The notes under the pieces were generated by a model that saw only the letters and a program-made list of their open reading frames with translations, searched no databases and was not told where the DNA came from. Position numbers and translations under genes: made by a program. From Stutzerimonas urumqiensis (GTDB lineage Bacteria > Pseudomonadota > Gammaproteobacteria > Pseudomonadales > Pseudomonadaceae): a stretch of DNA of 64,000 nt. The DNA is taken from contig NZ_RBZQ01000003.1 of assembly GCF_003640395.1 (NCBI RefSeq), positions 248,001 to 312,000 of the forward strand, given 5' to 3'. Positions within the stretch are counted from its first letter, which is position 1, and the number at the start of each line of letters is the position of its first letter. This document shows, in pieces, positions 47,136-55,835 of this stretch.

Positions 47136-47630
47136 ATGACTGACGCTCCCCGCTCGCGCTGGGCCAATCCTGACGTCTGGCTCGGCGCCTTCTGGCTGCT
47201 GGCGGCGCTGGCGTTCGTGCTGTACCTGGTGCCCAACCACATCGACGAGGCGCCGATGGTCGAGAACCCGATGCAGTCGCCGCGCTGGCTGCCGAGCCTG
47301 GCCGGGTGGCTGATCGTCGCCCTGTCGCTGGGGCTGATCGCCGATGCGCTGACGCGGCCCCTGTCCGCCGCCGCCTCGGAGACGGCGGGCGAGCGCAGCG
47401 GCGCAGGGCGCGTCCTGCTGATGCTGATCGCGCTCGGCACCTACTGGTTGCTGCTCGAACTGCTGGGCGCGATCGCCACAGGCATCCTCGCCACGCTCAT
47501 CCTGTTCGCCGCCCATCCGGTCCGCACAGTCTGGCTCTACGGACTGGCGATCGCGCTGCCGTGGCTGGTGTGCCTGCTGTTCATCCACGTGCTGAACGTC
47601 CCGTTGCCGTCCGGCACGCTGTGGGACTGA
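47136..47630 (+). CDS. tctB: Tripartite tricarboxylate transporter small membrane subunit TctB
   Basis: 164 residues with four hydrophobic segments (about 13-32, 52-70, 88-125, 132-155) in the TctB layout. Such proteins are poorly conserved, and the call relies on size, topology and position between tctC (13 bases upstream) and tctA (24 bases downstream). TctB forms the membrane complex with TctA and helps Na+-coupled uptake. Confidence 0.88.
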   Translation: MTDAPRSRWANPDVWLGAFWLLAALAFVLYLVPNHIDEAPMVENPMQSPRWLPSLAGWLIVALSLGLIADALTRPLSAAASETAGERSGAGRVLLMLIALGTYWLLLELLGAIATGILATLILFAAHPVRTVWLYGLAIALPWLVCLLFIHVLNVPLPSGTLWD

Positions 47631-47654
47631 CCGGCGCACGACGCGAGTCCGCCT

Positions 47655-49136
47655 ATGGAAGGTATGCAAGAAGTCCTGGCCCTGTTCCTGAGTGTCGACA
47701 ACTTCGTCGCGATCGGCGTCGGCGTGCTGATCGGTGTGGTCGTCGGCGCCATCCCCGGCCTGACCGCGACGATGGCGGTGGCGCTGGCGCTGCCCTTCAC
47801 CTTTTCGCTCGAGCCGATCACCGCGATCCTGCTGCTGGTCGGCATCTACAAGGGCGGCATGTACGGCGGTTCGATCACCGCCATCCTGATCCACACGCCC
47901 GGTTCGCCCGCCTCGGCCTGCACCCTGCTCGACGGTTATCCGCTGACGCAGCAGGGCAAGGCCGGCAAGGCGTTGCAGATGGCGCTGTACTCGTCCTGCA
48001 TCGCCGACCTGCTGTCGAACCTGGCGCTGATCCTGTTCGCCTCCTACCTGGCCAAGATCGCGCTCAACTTCGGCCCGCCGGAGTTCTTCTGGCTGATCTG
48101 CTTCTCGCTGACGATCATCGTCTCGGTGGCCGGCGACTCGGCGATCAAGGGGCTGATCGCCGCGAGCCTCGGGGTGATCGTGTCCTGCATCGGCATGGAC
48201 ATGGTCTACGGCAGCCAGCGGCTGACCTTCGACAACTTCAACCTGATGGACCGGGTGGCCTTCATCCCGCTGCTGATCGGCCTGTTCGCCGTACCCGAGG
48301 TGATCGATTTCTACCTCAAGAAGGCCGCGCCACACGTGCGCGCCAGCAATACCGGCAAGGGCCTGACCGGCGGCGAACTCAAGCGCAGCCTCAAGACCAT
48401 CGTGCGCGGCAGCCTGATCGGCGTGATCATCGGCGCCATCCCCGGCACGGGCGCCACCGCGGCTTCGTTCATTTCCTACAGCGACGCCAAGCGGCGCTCG
48501 CCCAACCGCGCCAACTTCGGCAAGGGTGAGCTGGACGGTGTGGCGGCAGCCGAGTCAGGCAACAACGGCGTGGCGGGGGCGACGCTCATTCCGCTGCTGT
48601 CGCTGGGCATTCCGGGCGACGTGATCACGGCGATCATCCTTGGCGCCTTCATGATCCACGGGCTCACGCCCGGTCCGGTGCTGTTCCAGGAGAACCTGAC
48701 GCTGGTCTACGCGCTGTTCTGCGGCATCATGCTGAGCTCGGCGGTGCTGCTGGTGGTGGGCCGCGGCGTGATCCGCTACTTCTCGCTGGTGGCCGACATT
48801 CCGAAGGAGATCCTGCTGCCGATCGTGCTGATGTTCTGCGTCTACGGCAGCTTCGCGGTGAACAACAGCCTGTTCGATGTCGGCCTGATGCTGCTGTTCG
48901 GCGTGGTCGGCTACCTGTTCAACCGCACCGGCTTCGCGACGGCGCCGTTCCTGCTGGGGTTCATCCTCGGGCCGATGTTCGAGGACAACCTGCGGCGCAC
49001 GCTGCTGATCGGTCACGGCGATCCGATGATCTTCTTCCGCGGCCCGATCACCTGGCTGTTCATCGTGCTGACGGTGTTGTCGCTGTTCTTCGCGCTGCGT
49101 CGCTACTGGCTCGATCGGCGCCAGGCAGCGGCCTGA
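47655..49136 (+). CDS. tctA: Tripartite tricarboxylate transporter large membrane subunit TctA
   Basis: 493 residues with about 11-12 membrane segments. TctA signatures: GVVVGAIPGLTATMAVALALPFTF, YKGGMYGGSITAILIHTPGSPAS and the repeated half GVIIGAIPGTGATAASFISYS with AAAESGNNGVAGATLIPLLSLGIPGD. It is the translocating subunit of the TTT transporter. Closes the tctCBA operon and is followed by a hairpin at 49189-49212. Confidence 0.95.
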   Translation: MEGMQEVLALFLSVDNFVAIGVGVLIGVVVGAIPGLTATMAVALALPFTFSLEPITAILLLVGIYKGGMYGGSITAILIHTPGSPASACTLLDGYPLTQQGKAGKALQMALYSSCIADLLSNLALILFASYLAKIALNFGPPEFFWLICFSLTIIVSVAGDSAIKGLIAASLGVIVSCIGMDMVYGSQRLTFDNFNLMDRVAFIPLLIGLFAVPEVIDFYLKKAAPHVRASNTGKGLTGGELKRSLKTIVRGSLIGVIIGAIPGTGATAASFISYSDAKRRSPNRANFGKGELDGVAAAESGNNGVAGATLIPLLSLGIPGDVITAIILGAFMIHGLTPGPVLFQENLTLVYALFCGIMLSSAVLLVVGRGVIRYFSLVADIPKEILLPIVLMFCVYGSFAVNNSLFDVGLMLLFGVVGYLFNRTGFATAPFLLGFILGPMFEDNLRRTLLIGHGDPMIFFRGPITWLFIVLTVLSLFFALRRYWLDRRQAAA

Positions 49137-49188
49137 CCGAGGCGGGGCGATCGGCAGGTGGACGGGGGAAATTCGGAGGGGAATGCGA

Positions 49189-49212
49189 GACGGGCCGCGT
49201 AAGCGGCCCGTC
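49189..49212. terminator. Hairpin between tctA and the DUF4282 gene
   Basis: GACGGGCCGC (49189-49198) pairs perfectly with GCGGCCCGTC (49203-49212) around a GTAA loop. It sits between convergent genes; there is no T-run. Confidence 0.6.
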
Positions 49213-49218
49213 GAGACA

Positions 49219-49458
49219 TCACTGGCGGCTGGCGACCCGTTGCAGGTTCTCGTTGATCTTGAACAGCACGATCATCAGCTCGCACCACATGCGCGTTCCG
49301 ATCAGGCCGCCGATCAGGATGGCAAGGCTGATCCAGATGCCGCCGCCGCTGAACAGGTTGAACAGCGCACCCACGACCACGCCGATCATGCCGCCCCAGT
49401 ACAGCAGCACGATGATTTTTGGCGTAAGCATGGCGTCGAAGAAGAAAGCGTTTTTCAT
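49219..49458 (-). CDS. DUF4282 small membrane protein
   Basis: 79 residues from ATG 49458 with AGGA eight bases before. It reads FDAMLTPKIIVLLYWGGMIG followed by GGGIWISLAILIGGLIGTRMWCELMIVLFKINENL, which is the DUF4282 pattern: two membrane helices and a conserved R-x-x-x-E near the second. Small inner-membrane family of unknown role, often single genes. The upstream gap (49459-49646) separates it from the divergent DUF2868 gene. Confidence 0.83.
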   Translation of the reverse strand: MKNAFFFDAMLTPKIIVLLYWGGMIGVVVGALFNLFSGGGIWISLAILIGGLIGTRMWCELMIVLFKINENLQRVASRQ

Positions 49459-49646
49459 GGCAGAAATCCTTTTGCAAATGCACAGGACAGCGAGAAGCGC
49501 TGCGCGGCGAATAGGCCTGTCCCTGGCTGATTGAGAAGTGCGACGCCGACCGGTGTGATCGGCGGCGGCGATAGTAGCCGAACCCAAATCGCACGAGCGG
49601 ACTCCCATCACCTTTCGGGACGGTTATTCTCAGGCCGACCCCATCG

Positions 49647-51047
49647 ATGAGAAACCGCGTGCCTGCACCTCAGCCAACCCCGCTATCGCCCTTCGACCGT
49701 CTGTGGCTCACCGAGGCCGTGCGCCTGCGCGAACAGCACGCCGGCCCGCTGGAAGACGGCGAAGCCAACCGCCACGCCCGCCAGCAGGGCGGCGACGCGG
49801 CCGACCTGATCGAGGCCCGGGCCCTCTGGCTGGCCCGGCGCGACGGGCTGGACCAGGCGCTGCGGCACTGGCAGCAAGGCGCGCGGCTGGCGCGCTATCT
49901 GCTCGCAGCGCTGGCGCTGTTCATCGGCGCCGGGCTGGCGTACTCGGCCCTTGGCGATGGCGTGCGGCCGGTCAACGTGTTCTGGGCGCTGGGCAGCCTG
50001 CTCGGGTTGAACCTGCTGACCTTGCTCGGCTGGCTCGCCGGCTTCGTCTTCGCTGGCGACGGCAACGGTGCGCTGGGCCGGTTGTGGCTGTGGCTCAGTC
50101 GCCTGCTGGCACGCGACGCCCGCGCGGCGCACCTGGCGCCGGCGCTGCTCAGCCTGCTCGAACAGCGCCGCCTGAGCCGCTGGCTGCTCGGCAGCGGCGC
50201 CAACAGCTTCTGGCTGCTGGCAATGAGCGCGGCGCTGCTGGGGCTGCTGGCGCTGATGGCGACCCGGCAGTACGGCTTCGTCTGGGAAACGACCATCCTT
50301 GGCGAGCGCACCTTCATCGGCCTGACCCAGGCGCTCGGCGTCGTCCCCGGCCTGCTCGGCTTCAGCACGCCGGATGCCGGCCAGATCGCCGCCAGCAGCG
50401 GTGTCGCCACACCCGATGCCCGGCATGCATGGGCCGGCTGGCTGGTCGGCGTGACGCTGGTCTACGGCTGGCTACCGCGCGCGCTGCTCACCGCCCTGTG
50501 CGGCTGGCGGTGGCGACGCGGTCGGGCCGCGCTCCGGCTCGATCCGTCGCTGCCGGCCTACCGACTGCTGCGCGAACGGCTGCAACCCTCGAGCGAACGA
50601 CTCGGCATCGCCGATCCGGCCCCCGCAGCCCTGCATGCGCCGGCCTCCGGCCGTCAGCTCGACGGTAGCGAGGGGGCCGTGCTGGTCGCCATCGAGCTTG
50701 ACCCTCACGTTTCCTGGCCGCCCGCACTGCCCGCTGGCATCGCCGACGCCGGTGTGCTCGACGAGCGCGAGCAGCGCCACCGCCTGCTCGACCAGCTCAC
50801 CCGCTACCCACCCGAGCGCCTGGCGATCGCCTGCGATCCGCGCCGCTCGCCGGATCGCGGCACGCTCGGGCTGATCGGTGAACTGTCGCGCTGCGCGGGC
50901 CAGACGCGCGTCTGGCTGCTGCAACCGCTGACGGGGCAGGCGCTGGACAGCGCGCGCCTCGGCGACTGGCACGACGCGCTCGACCGGCTGGGCATCGCCC
51001 ACCAGGCCGCTGCGCCATTGCAATGGCTGGAGACCGGGCATGATTGA
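49647..51047 (+). CDS. DUF2868 membrane protein
   Basis: 466 residues. The N-terminal 85 residues are soluble (RLWLTEAVRLREQ, GDAADLIEARALWLARRDGLDQAL); four hydrophobic segments follow (about 88-110, 112-140, 190-210, 255-280); the C-terminal 180 residues are soluble and alpha/beta-like. This is the DUF2868 family, which in Pseudomonas is consistently followed by a DUF3482 GTPase, as here. I infer a membrane anchor or receptor for that GTPase. Function unknown. Confidence 0.83.
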   Translation: MRNRVPAPQPTPLSPFDRLWLTEAVRLREQHAGPLEDGEANRHARQQGGDAADLIEARALWLARRDGLDQALRHWQQGARLARYLLAALALFIGAGLAYSALGDGVRPVNVFWALGSLLGLNLLTLLGWLAGFVFAGDGNGALGRLWLWLSRLLARDARAAHLAPALLSLLEQRRLSRWLLGSGANSFWLLAMSAALLGLLALMATRQYGFVWETTILGERTFIGLTQALGVVPGLLGFSTPDAGQIAASSGVATPDARHAWAGWLVGVTLVYGWLPRALLTALCGWRWRRGRAALRLDPSLPAYRLLRERLQPSSERLGIADPAPAALHAPASGRQLDGSEGAVLVAIELDPHVSWPPALPAGIADAGVLDEREQRHRLLDQLTRYPPERLAIACDPRRSPDRGTLGLIGELSRCAGQTRVWLLQPLTGQALDSARLGDWHDALDRLGIAHQAAAPLQWLETGHD

Positions 51048-51107
51048 GCCGCATCCCATTCATGGTGATCGCCCGCTTGCCGAGCAGAACCCGCGCTACG
51101 GCAAGAG

Positions 51108-51137
51108 ATCGCCCGCAAGCGGGCTCCTACAGAAACG
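51108..51137. repeat. Single REP element between the DUF2868 and DUF3482 genes
   Basis: GCCCGCAAGCGGGCTCCTAC with an ACAGAAACG flank, the same REP as the second REP of the composite arrays near 38 and 44 kb. It lies in a 150-base gap inside what is probably one operon. Confidence 0.78.
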
Positions 51138-51197
51138 GATTGGCGAACACAGGCGCGGTGCGGCAGCTGAGCGACCTGCCTGCGGGGAGCGCCTGCC

Positions 51198-52571
51198 ATG
51201 ACCGCGCCGCTGAAGCTCGCCGTGGTCGGCCACACCAACGTCGGCAAGACCTCGCTCCTACGCACCCTCACGCGCGACGCCGGCTTCGGCGAGGTGTCGC
51301 ACCGGCCGAGCACCACCCGCCATGTCGAGGGCGCCCGGCTGTCGGTCGATGGCGAGCCGCTGCTGGAACTGTTCGACACGCCCGGCCTCGAGGATGCGAT
51401 CGCGCTGCTCGATTACCTCGAGCGCCTCGACCGGCCCGGCGAACGGCTCGACGGGCCCGCCCGGCTAGCGCGGTTCCTGGACGGCGCCGAAGCACGGCAG
51501 CGGTTCGAACAGGAAGCGAAGGTGCTGCGCCAACTGCTCCTGTGCGACGCCGGGCTCTATGTCATCGATGCCCGCGAGCCGGTGCTGGCCAAGTACCGGG
51601 ACGAGCTGGCGGTGCTGGCCGGCTGCGGCAAGCCGCTGCTGCCGGTGCTCAACTTCGTGCAGGCGCCGGGCGTGCGGGAAAACGAATGGCGCGAAGCCAT
51701 GGCCCGCCTGGGCCTGCATGCCCTGGTGCGCTTCGATACCGTCGCACCGCCCATCGACGGCGAGCGACGCCTGTACGAAAGCCTGGCGCTGATGCTGGAA
51801 CACGCCCGGCCGCGCCTGCATCGCCTGATCGAGCATCATCAGGCGCAGGGCCAGGCGCGGCATGAAGCCGGTGCCCGGCTGATCGCCGACCTGCTGCTCG
51901 ATGTCGCGGCCACGCGTCACGGCGTCAGCGCCGACCCCGAACGCGAGCGCCTCGCCATCGGCGAACTGCACCAGGCGGTGCGCGCCCGCGAGCAGCGCTG
52001 CGTCGAGGCGCTGCTGCGGCTGTATGCCTTTCGTCCGGGCGATGCGGTCGCCGCCGACCTGCCGCTCAGCGAAGGACGCTGGGGCGACGACCTGTTCAAC
52101 CCGGAAACCCTGCGCCAGCTGGGCGTGCGGGTCGGCAGCGGCATGGCGGCCGGTGCGGCGGCCGGTGCCGGTGTCGACCTGCTGGTCGGCGGCATCACGC
52201 TCGGCGCGGCCGCGCTGATCGGTGCGCTGGCTGGCGGTGGCGCGCAGACTGCGCGCCACTACGGCGAGCGCCTGCTCGGCAAGCTCAAGGGCCAGCGCGA
52301 ACTGACCGTCGACGACGCCGTGCTGCGTCTGCTGGCGCTGCGCCAACGTCAGCTGCTCAAGGCCCTGGCGGCCCGGGGCCACGCGGCGACCGACGCCATC
52401 CGCCTGGAAACGCCGCAGGACAAGGCCTGGCGCGAAGGCCGCCTGCCCGAACCGCTGCTGCGTGCCCGTGCTCACCCGACGTGGTCCAGCCTCACCCCGC
52501 GCGCACGCCTCGACGACGCCGACCGCACCCGCGCCCTCGACGCGCTCACCCGGGCGATCCTGGACGACTGA
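51198..52571 (+). CDS. DUF3482 GTPase
   Basis: 457 residues from ATG 51198. N-terminal Era-like GTPase domain: P-loop GHTNVGKT (11-18), LFDTPGLEDA (G3). The expected NKxD is replaced by VLNFVQAPG, so guanine specificity may be weak or arise otherwise. The C-terminal DUF3482 half contains a glycine-zipper region (VGSGMAAGAAAGAGVDLLVGG and ITLGAAALIGALAGGGA, about 312-350) that may insert into or line a membrane. Paired with DUF2868 upstream. Role unknown. Confidence 0.85.
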   Translation: MTAPLKLAVVGHTNVGKTSLLRTLTRDAGFGEVSHRPSTTRHVEGARLSVDGEPLLELFDTPGLEDAIALLDYLERLDRPGERLDGPARLARFLDGAEARQRFEQEAKVLRQLLLCDAGLYVIDAREPVLAKYRDELAVLAGCGKPLLPVLNFVQAPGVRENEWREAMARLGLHALVRFDTVAPPIDGERRLYESLALMLEHARPRLHRLIEHHQAQGQARHEAGARLIADLLLDVAATRHGVSADPERERLAIGELHQAVRAREQRCVEALLRLYAFRPGDAVAADLPLSEGRWGDDLFNPETLRQLGVRVGSGMAAGAAAGAGVDLLVGGITLGAAALIGALAGGGAQTARHYGERLLGKLKGQRELTVDDAVLRLLALRQRQLLKALAARGHAATDAIRLETPQDKAWREGRLPEPLLRARAHPTWSSLTPRARLDDADRTRALDALTRAILDD

Positions 52572-52604
52572 GCGCCGCCGGCCATCGCTCCGTCCGAACC
52601 GGGC

Positions 52605-52628
52605 GGTGCATGGCTTCGCGAATGCACC
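52605..52628. repeat. GGTGCAT...ATGCACC palindromic repeat (third location)
   Basis: GGTGCATGGCTTCGCGAATG followed by CACC matches the palindromic module found twice in each composite array (38 and 44 kb). A degraded GGATTGTTCGCTTCG-like piece (around 52668-52690) follows, so this looks like the remnant of a third composite unit just after the DUF3482 gene. Confidence 0.6.
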
Positions 52629-53133
52629 CGGCGAGTGACCGCCGCGGCGACAGCCAGGGCGCGTTAAGAAACGCAGCGAACGATCCGCCAGGCAGCGCGT
52701 AATCGCCAAGCGCCGGTAGCGTGCTTTTGCGCAGAGGCGCCGTGCATGAATGCACGCGGCGCTTTACCGCTGCGGTTGTAGGCGATAACCGAACGCTCTG
52801 CGTGGGTCGCGGTTGCCGGCTGCCGATCCCCTGCTACGTTTAGTCGTATAACGATAAGAACAAGAGCGACCCCATGCCCCGCAGTCAGGACCCGATCCGC
52901 ACTGCCCGCCCCTCGCTGCCGCGCGCCGAATGCTTCGGTCCGACGGCCGAAAGCCTTTTCTCACCGCTTGTTCGCCCCGCCGCCGCCTCGGCGCCGGCAT
53001 TCCTGTACGCCCAGACACTCGCCGCGCGGTCATCCGCCGCCGGCGTTCACGGTCCGTCAATCCATCGTTCCGTCCGCACAGACCGACCTATCCGGCCGGC
53101 CGTTGCGGCTTCGTCCCCAAGGAGGAGAAACGC
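52629..53133. other. 505-base intergenic stretch before the ABC importer; no gene supported
   Basis: After the repeat remnant and a hairpin at 52737-52762 the sequence holds TATAAC (52847-52852) within an AT-rich patch around 52838-52865, the only good promoter candidate in this gap, though its -35 is poor. A frame from ATG 52874 reaches into the next gene but is Pro/Arg/Ser-rich without family features and lacks a ribosome site, so I do not call it. The importer mRNA may thus have a leader of about 270 bases. Confidence 0.5.
52737..52762 (+). terminator. Hairpin downstream of the DUF3482 gene
   Basis: GCGCC-GTGCAT (52737-52747) pairs with ATGCAC (52750-52755) and GGCGC (52758-52762) with a two-base bulge, followed by TTT. 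Possible terminator of the DUF2868-DUF3482 unit. Confidence 0.42.
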
Positions 53134-54339
53134 ATGAAGCGTTCAGCAATCGCAATGGCCGTCCTGGCCGCCGCCACGCTCCCGGCCGGCGCCGCGGAAA
53201 TTTCCGATGGCAAGGTGAAGATCGGCATCCTCAACGACCAGTCCGGCGTGTATGCCGACTTCGGCGGCAAGTGGTCGGTGGAAGCCGCGAAAATGGCGGC
53301 CGAGGACTTCGGCGGCAAGGTGCTGGGTGCGCCGATCGAGATCATCGACGCCGACCACCAGAACAAGCCGGACATCGCCTCGAACATCGCGCGCAAGTGG
53401 TACGACACCGAGCAGGTCGACTCCATCATGGAGCTGACCACCTCGTCGGTGGCGCTGGCGGTGCGCAACATCAGCGAGCAGAAGGAAAAGATCGACCTGG
53501 TGACCGGCGCGGCGACGACCGAACTGACCGGTGAACAATGCTCGCCCTATGGCTTCCACTGGGCGTACGACACCCACGCGCTGGCGGTCGGTACCGGCGG
53601 TGCGCTGGTGTCCCAGGGTGGCGACACCTGGTACTTCCTGACCGCCGACTACGCCTTCGGCTACTCGCTGGAGGATCAGACCAGCGACTTCGTGAAGCAG
53701 AAAGGCGGCGAGGTCCTCGGGTCCGTCCGCCATCCGCTGGGCACCAACGATTTCTCCTCGTTCCTGCTCCAGGCGCAGGCCAGCGGTGCCGAGGTGGTCG
53801 GGCTGGCCAACGCCGGGCTCGATACCGCCAACGCGATCAAGCAGGCGGCCGAGTTCGGCATCGTCGCCAGCGGCCAGCGCCTCGCCGCGCTGCTGTTCAC
53901 CCTGTCGGAAGTGCACGGCCTGGGGCTCGAGGCCGCCCAGGGGCTGACCCTGACCGAGAGCTTCTACTGGAACCGCGACGAGGCCTCGCGCGAATTCGGC
54001 AAGCGCTTCTATGAGCGCACCGGGCGCATGCCGAACATGGTCCATGCCGGGACCTACTCGGGCGTGCTGCAATACCTCAAAGCCATCGAGAAGGCCGGCA
54101 CCGACGCCACCAAGCCGGTCGCCCAGGTGATGCACGAGATGCCGGTCGACGACTTCTTCGCACGCGGGGCCAAGGTGGGCGCCAACGGGCGGCTGATCAG
54201 CGACGTCTACCTGATGGAGGTGAAGACGCCCGAAGAGAGCAAGGAGCCGTGGGACTACTACAAGGTCCTGGCGACGGTGCCGGGCGCCGAGGCGTACATC
54301 GACCCGGCCCAGAGCGGCTGCGACCTGGCCAAGCCATGA
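53134..54339 (+). CDS. ABC transporter substrate-binding protein, branched-chain amino acid (HAAT) type
   Basis: 401 residues from ATG 53134 (AAGGAGGAG upstream). Signal peptide MKRSAIAMAVLAAATLPAGA. Periplasmic-binding (Peripla_BP_6) features: VKIGILNDQSGVYADFGGKWSVEAAKMA, DHQNKPDIASNIARKWYD and NMVHAGTYSGVLQYLKAIEKAG. It captures the ligand for the livGFHM-like components downstream. Members of this subgroup bind amino acids, amides, urea or aromatic acids; no neighbouring catabolic gene tells which. Two Cys (C-terminal GCDLAKP and ECSPYG) may pair. Confidence 0.88.
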   Translation: MKRSAIAMAVLAAATLPAGAAEISDGKVKIGILNDQSGVYADFGGKWSVEAAKMAAEDFGGKVLGAPIEIIDADHQNKPDIASNIARKWYDTEQVDSIMELTTSSVALAVRNISEQKEKIDLVTGAATTELTGEQCSPYGFHWAYDTHALAVGTGGALVSQGGDTWYFLTADYAFGYSLEDQTSDFVKQKGGEVLGSVRHPLGTNDFSSFLLQAQASGAEVVGLANAGLDTANAIKQAAEFGIVASGQRLAALLFTLSEVHGLGLEAAQGLTLTESFYWNRDEASREFGKRFYERTGRMPNMVHAGTYSGVLQYLKAIEKAGTDATKPVAQVMHEMPVDDFFARGAKVGANGRLISDVYLMEVKTPEESKEPWDYYKVLATVPGAEAYIDPAQSGCDLAKP

Positions 54340-55130
54340 GCGGCGCGGCACATGAACTGACGGCCGCCGCGCCGGCCGAGGCGCCGGTGGTGCTCTCGGC
54401 GCGCGGGCTGTGCCGCGCGTTCGGCGGCTTCGTCGCGGTGAACAAGGTCGACCTGGACGTGCGCCATGCGCGCGTCCACGCCCTGATCGGCCCCAACGGC
54501 GCGGGCAAGACGACGGTCTTCAACCTGCTGACCAAGTTTCTCCAGCCCACCGCCGGGACCATCCGCCTGCTCGATCGCGACATCACCCGGACCGACCCGG
54601 CGAAGGTAGCGCGGATGGGCCTGGTGCGCTCGTTCCAGATATCGGCGGTGTTCCCGCACCTGACGGTGCTGGAGAACGTGCGCGTCGCACTGCAGCGACC
54701 GGCCGGGCTGGCCACGCAGTTCTGGCTGCCGCTGCGCAGCCTGGACCGCCTGAACGAGCGCGCCATGCAGCTGATCGAAACGGTCGGCCTGCAGGACGCT
54801 CACGACTGCCCCGCCGCCGACCTGTCCTACGGTCGCAAGCGGGTGCTGGAAATCGCCACCACGCTGGCGCTCGACCCCAAGGTGCTGCTGCTCGACGAAC
54901 CCATGGCCGGCATGGGCCACGAGGACGTCGAGGTGGTCGCCGCGCTGGTTCGCGAGGTGGCCGCCACGCGCGCGGTGCTGATGGTCGAGCACAACCTCAA
55001 GGTGGTGGCCGACCTCTGCGATGAAGTCACGGTGCTGCAGCACGGGGAAATCCTCACCTCCGGCGACTACCGCAGCGTCAGCGAAGACCCGCGCGTGCGC
55101 GAAGCCTACATGGGGACCGACCATGACTGA
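54336..55130 (+). CDS. HAAT-family ABC transporter ATP-binding protein (LivG type)
   Basis: 264 residues from ATG 54336, which overlaps the preceding stop (ATGA). Walker A GPNGAGKTTVFNLL, Q-loop RSFQISAVFPHLTVLENV, signature LSYGRKRVLEIA (LivG variant), Walker B VLLLDEPMAGMG. One of the two nucleotide-binding subunits of the importer. The N-terminal 20 residues are an Ala/Pro-rich extension. Confidence 0.92.
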   Translation: MSGAAHELTAAAPAEAPVVLSARGLCRAFGGFVAVNKVDLDVRHARVHALIGPNGAGKTTVFNLLTKFLQPTAGTIRLLDRDITRTDPAKVARMGLVRSFQISAVFPHLTVLENVRVALQRPAGLATQFWLPLRSLDRLNERAMQLIETVGLQDAHDCPAADLSYGRKRVLEIATTLALDPKVLLLDEPMAGMGHEDVEVVAALVREVAATRAVLMVEHNLKVVADLCDEVTVLQHGEILTSGDYRSVSEDPRVREAYMGTDHD

Positions 55131-55833
55131 CGCCACGGCACTGCTCCAGGTACGCGGGCTCAACGCCTGGTACGGCGAAAGCCATGCGCTGCACGGCATC
55201 GACCTCGACGTGAAGCAGGGCGAGACGGTGACGCTGCTCGGCCGCAACGGCGTCGGCAAGACCACCACCCTGCGCGCGATCATGGGCATCCTGCAAAAGC
55301 GCACCGGCAGCATCGTCTTCGACGGCAAGGACATGATGCCGGTGCCGCTGCACAAGGCCGCCCATGTCGGGCTCGGCTTCGTGCCGGAAGAGCGCGGCAT
55401 CTTCGCCAACCTCTCGGTCGAGGAAAACCTCACCCTGCCGCCAGTGGTCGCCGAAGGCGGCATGTCGGTCGAGGAAATCTACACGCTGTTCCCCAACCTG
55501 GAGGCGAGGCGCCACAGCCCCGGCACCAAGCTTTCCGGCGGCGAACAGCAGATGCTGGCGATCGCCCGCATCCTGCGTACCGGCGCGCGGCTGCTGCTGC
55601 TCGACGAGCCCACCGAAGGGCTGGCGCCGGTGATCGTTCAGCGCATCGGCGAGGTGCTGCAAACGCTCAAGGCGCGCGGCATGACCATCCTGCTGGTGGA
55701 GCAGAACTTCCGCTTCGCCAGCAAGGTCGCCGACCGCTTCTATGTGATCGATCACGGGCAGGTCATCGACAGCTTCCACGTCGACCAGCTGCCCGACCGC
55801 ATGGCGGCGCTCAACGAAGCGCTGGGAGTCTGA
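55123..55833 (+). CDS. HAAT-family ABC transporter ATP-binding protein (LivF type)
   Basis: 236 residues from ATG 55123, overlapping the livG-type gene by eight bases. Walker [36 protein letters not shown] (LivF hallmark), signature LSGGEQQMLAIARIL, Walker B LLLLDEPTEGLAP. Second ATPase of the importer. Gene order here is SBP-G-F-H-M instead of the classical liv order. Confidence 0.92.
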   Translation: MTDATALLQVRGLNAWYGESHALHGIDLDVKQGETVTLLGRNGVGKTTTLRAIMGILQKRTGSIVFDGKDMMPVPLHKAAHVGLGFVPEERGIFANLSVEENLTLPPVVAEGGMSVEEIYTLFPNLEARRHSPGTKLSGGEQQMLAIARILRTGARLLLLDEPTEGLAPVIVQRIGEVLQTLKARGMTILLVEQNFRFASKVADRFYVIDHGQVIDSFHVDQLPDRMAALNEALGV

Positions 55834-55835
55834 GC

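Noticed and set aside
44747-47440. Extension of the CoA-transferase to 897 residues across the tct promoter and tctC
   Set aside because: The extra N-terminus is antisense to tctC; GTG 45940 with AAAGGAG and the family start VLDLTRILAGPW settle the real start.
52874-53137. 87-codon frame before the ABC binding protein, starting MPRSQDPIR
   Set aside because: Pro/Ser/Arg-rich, no ribosome site, overlaps the true start of the binding protein, and no recognised features.
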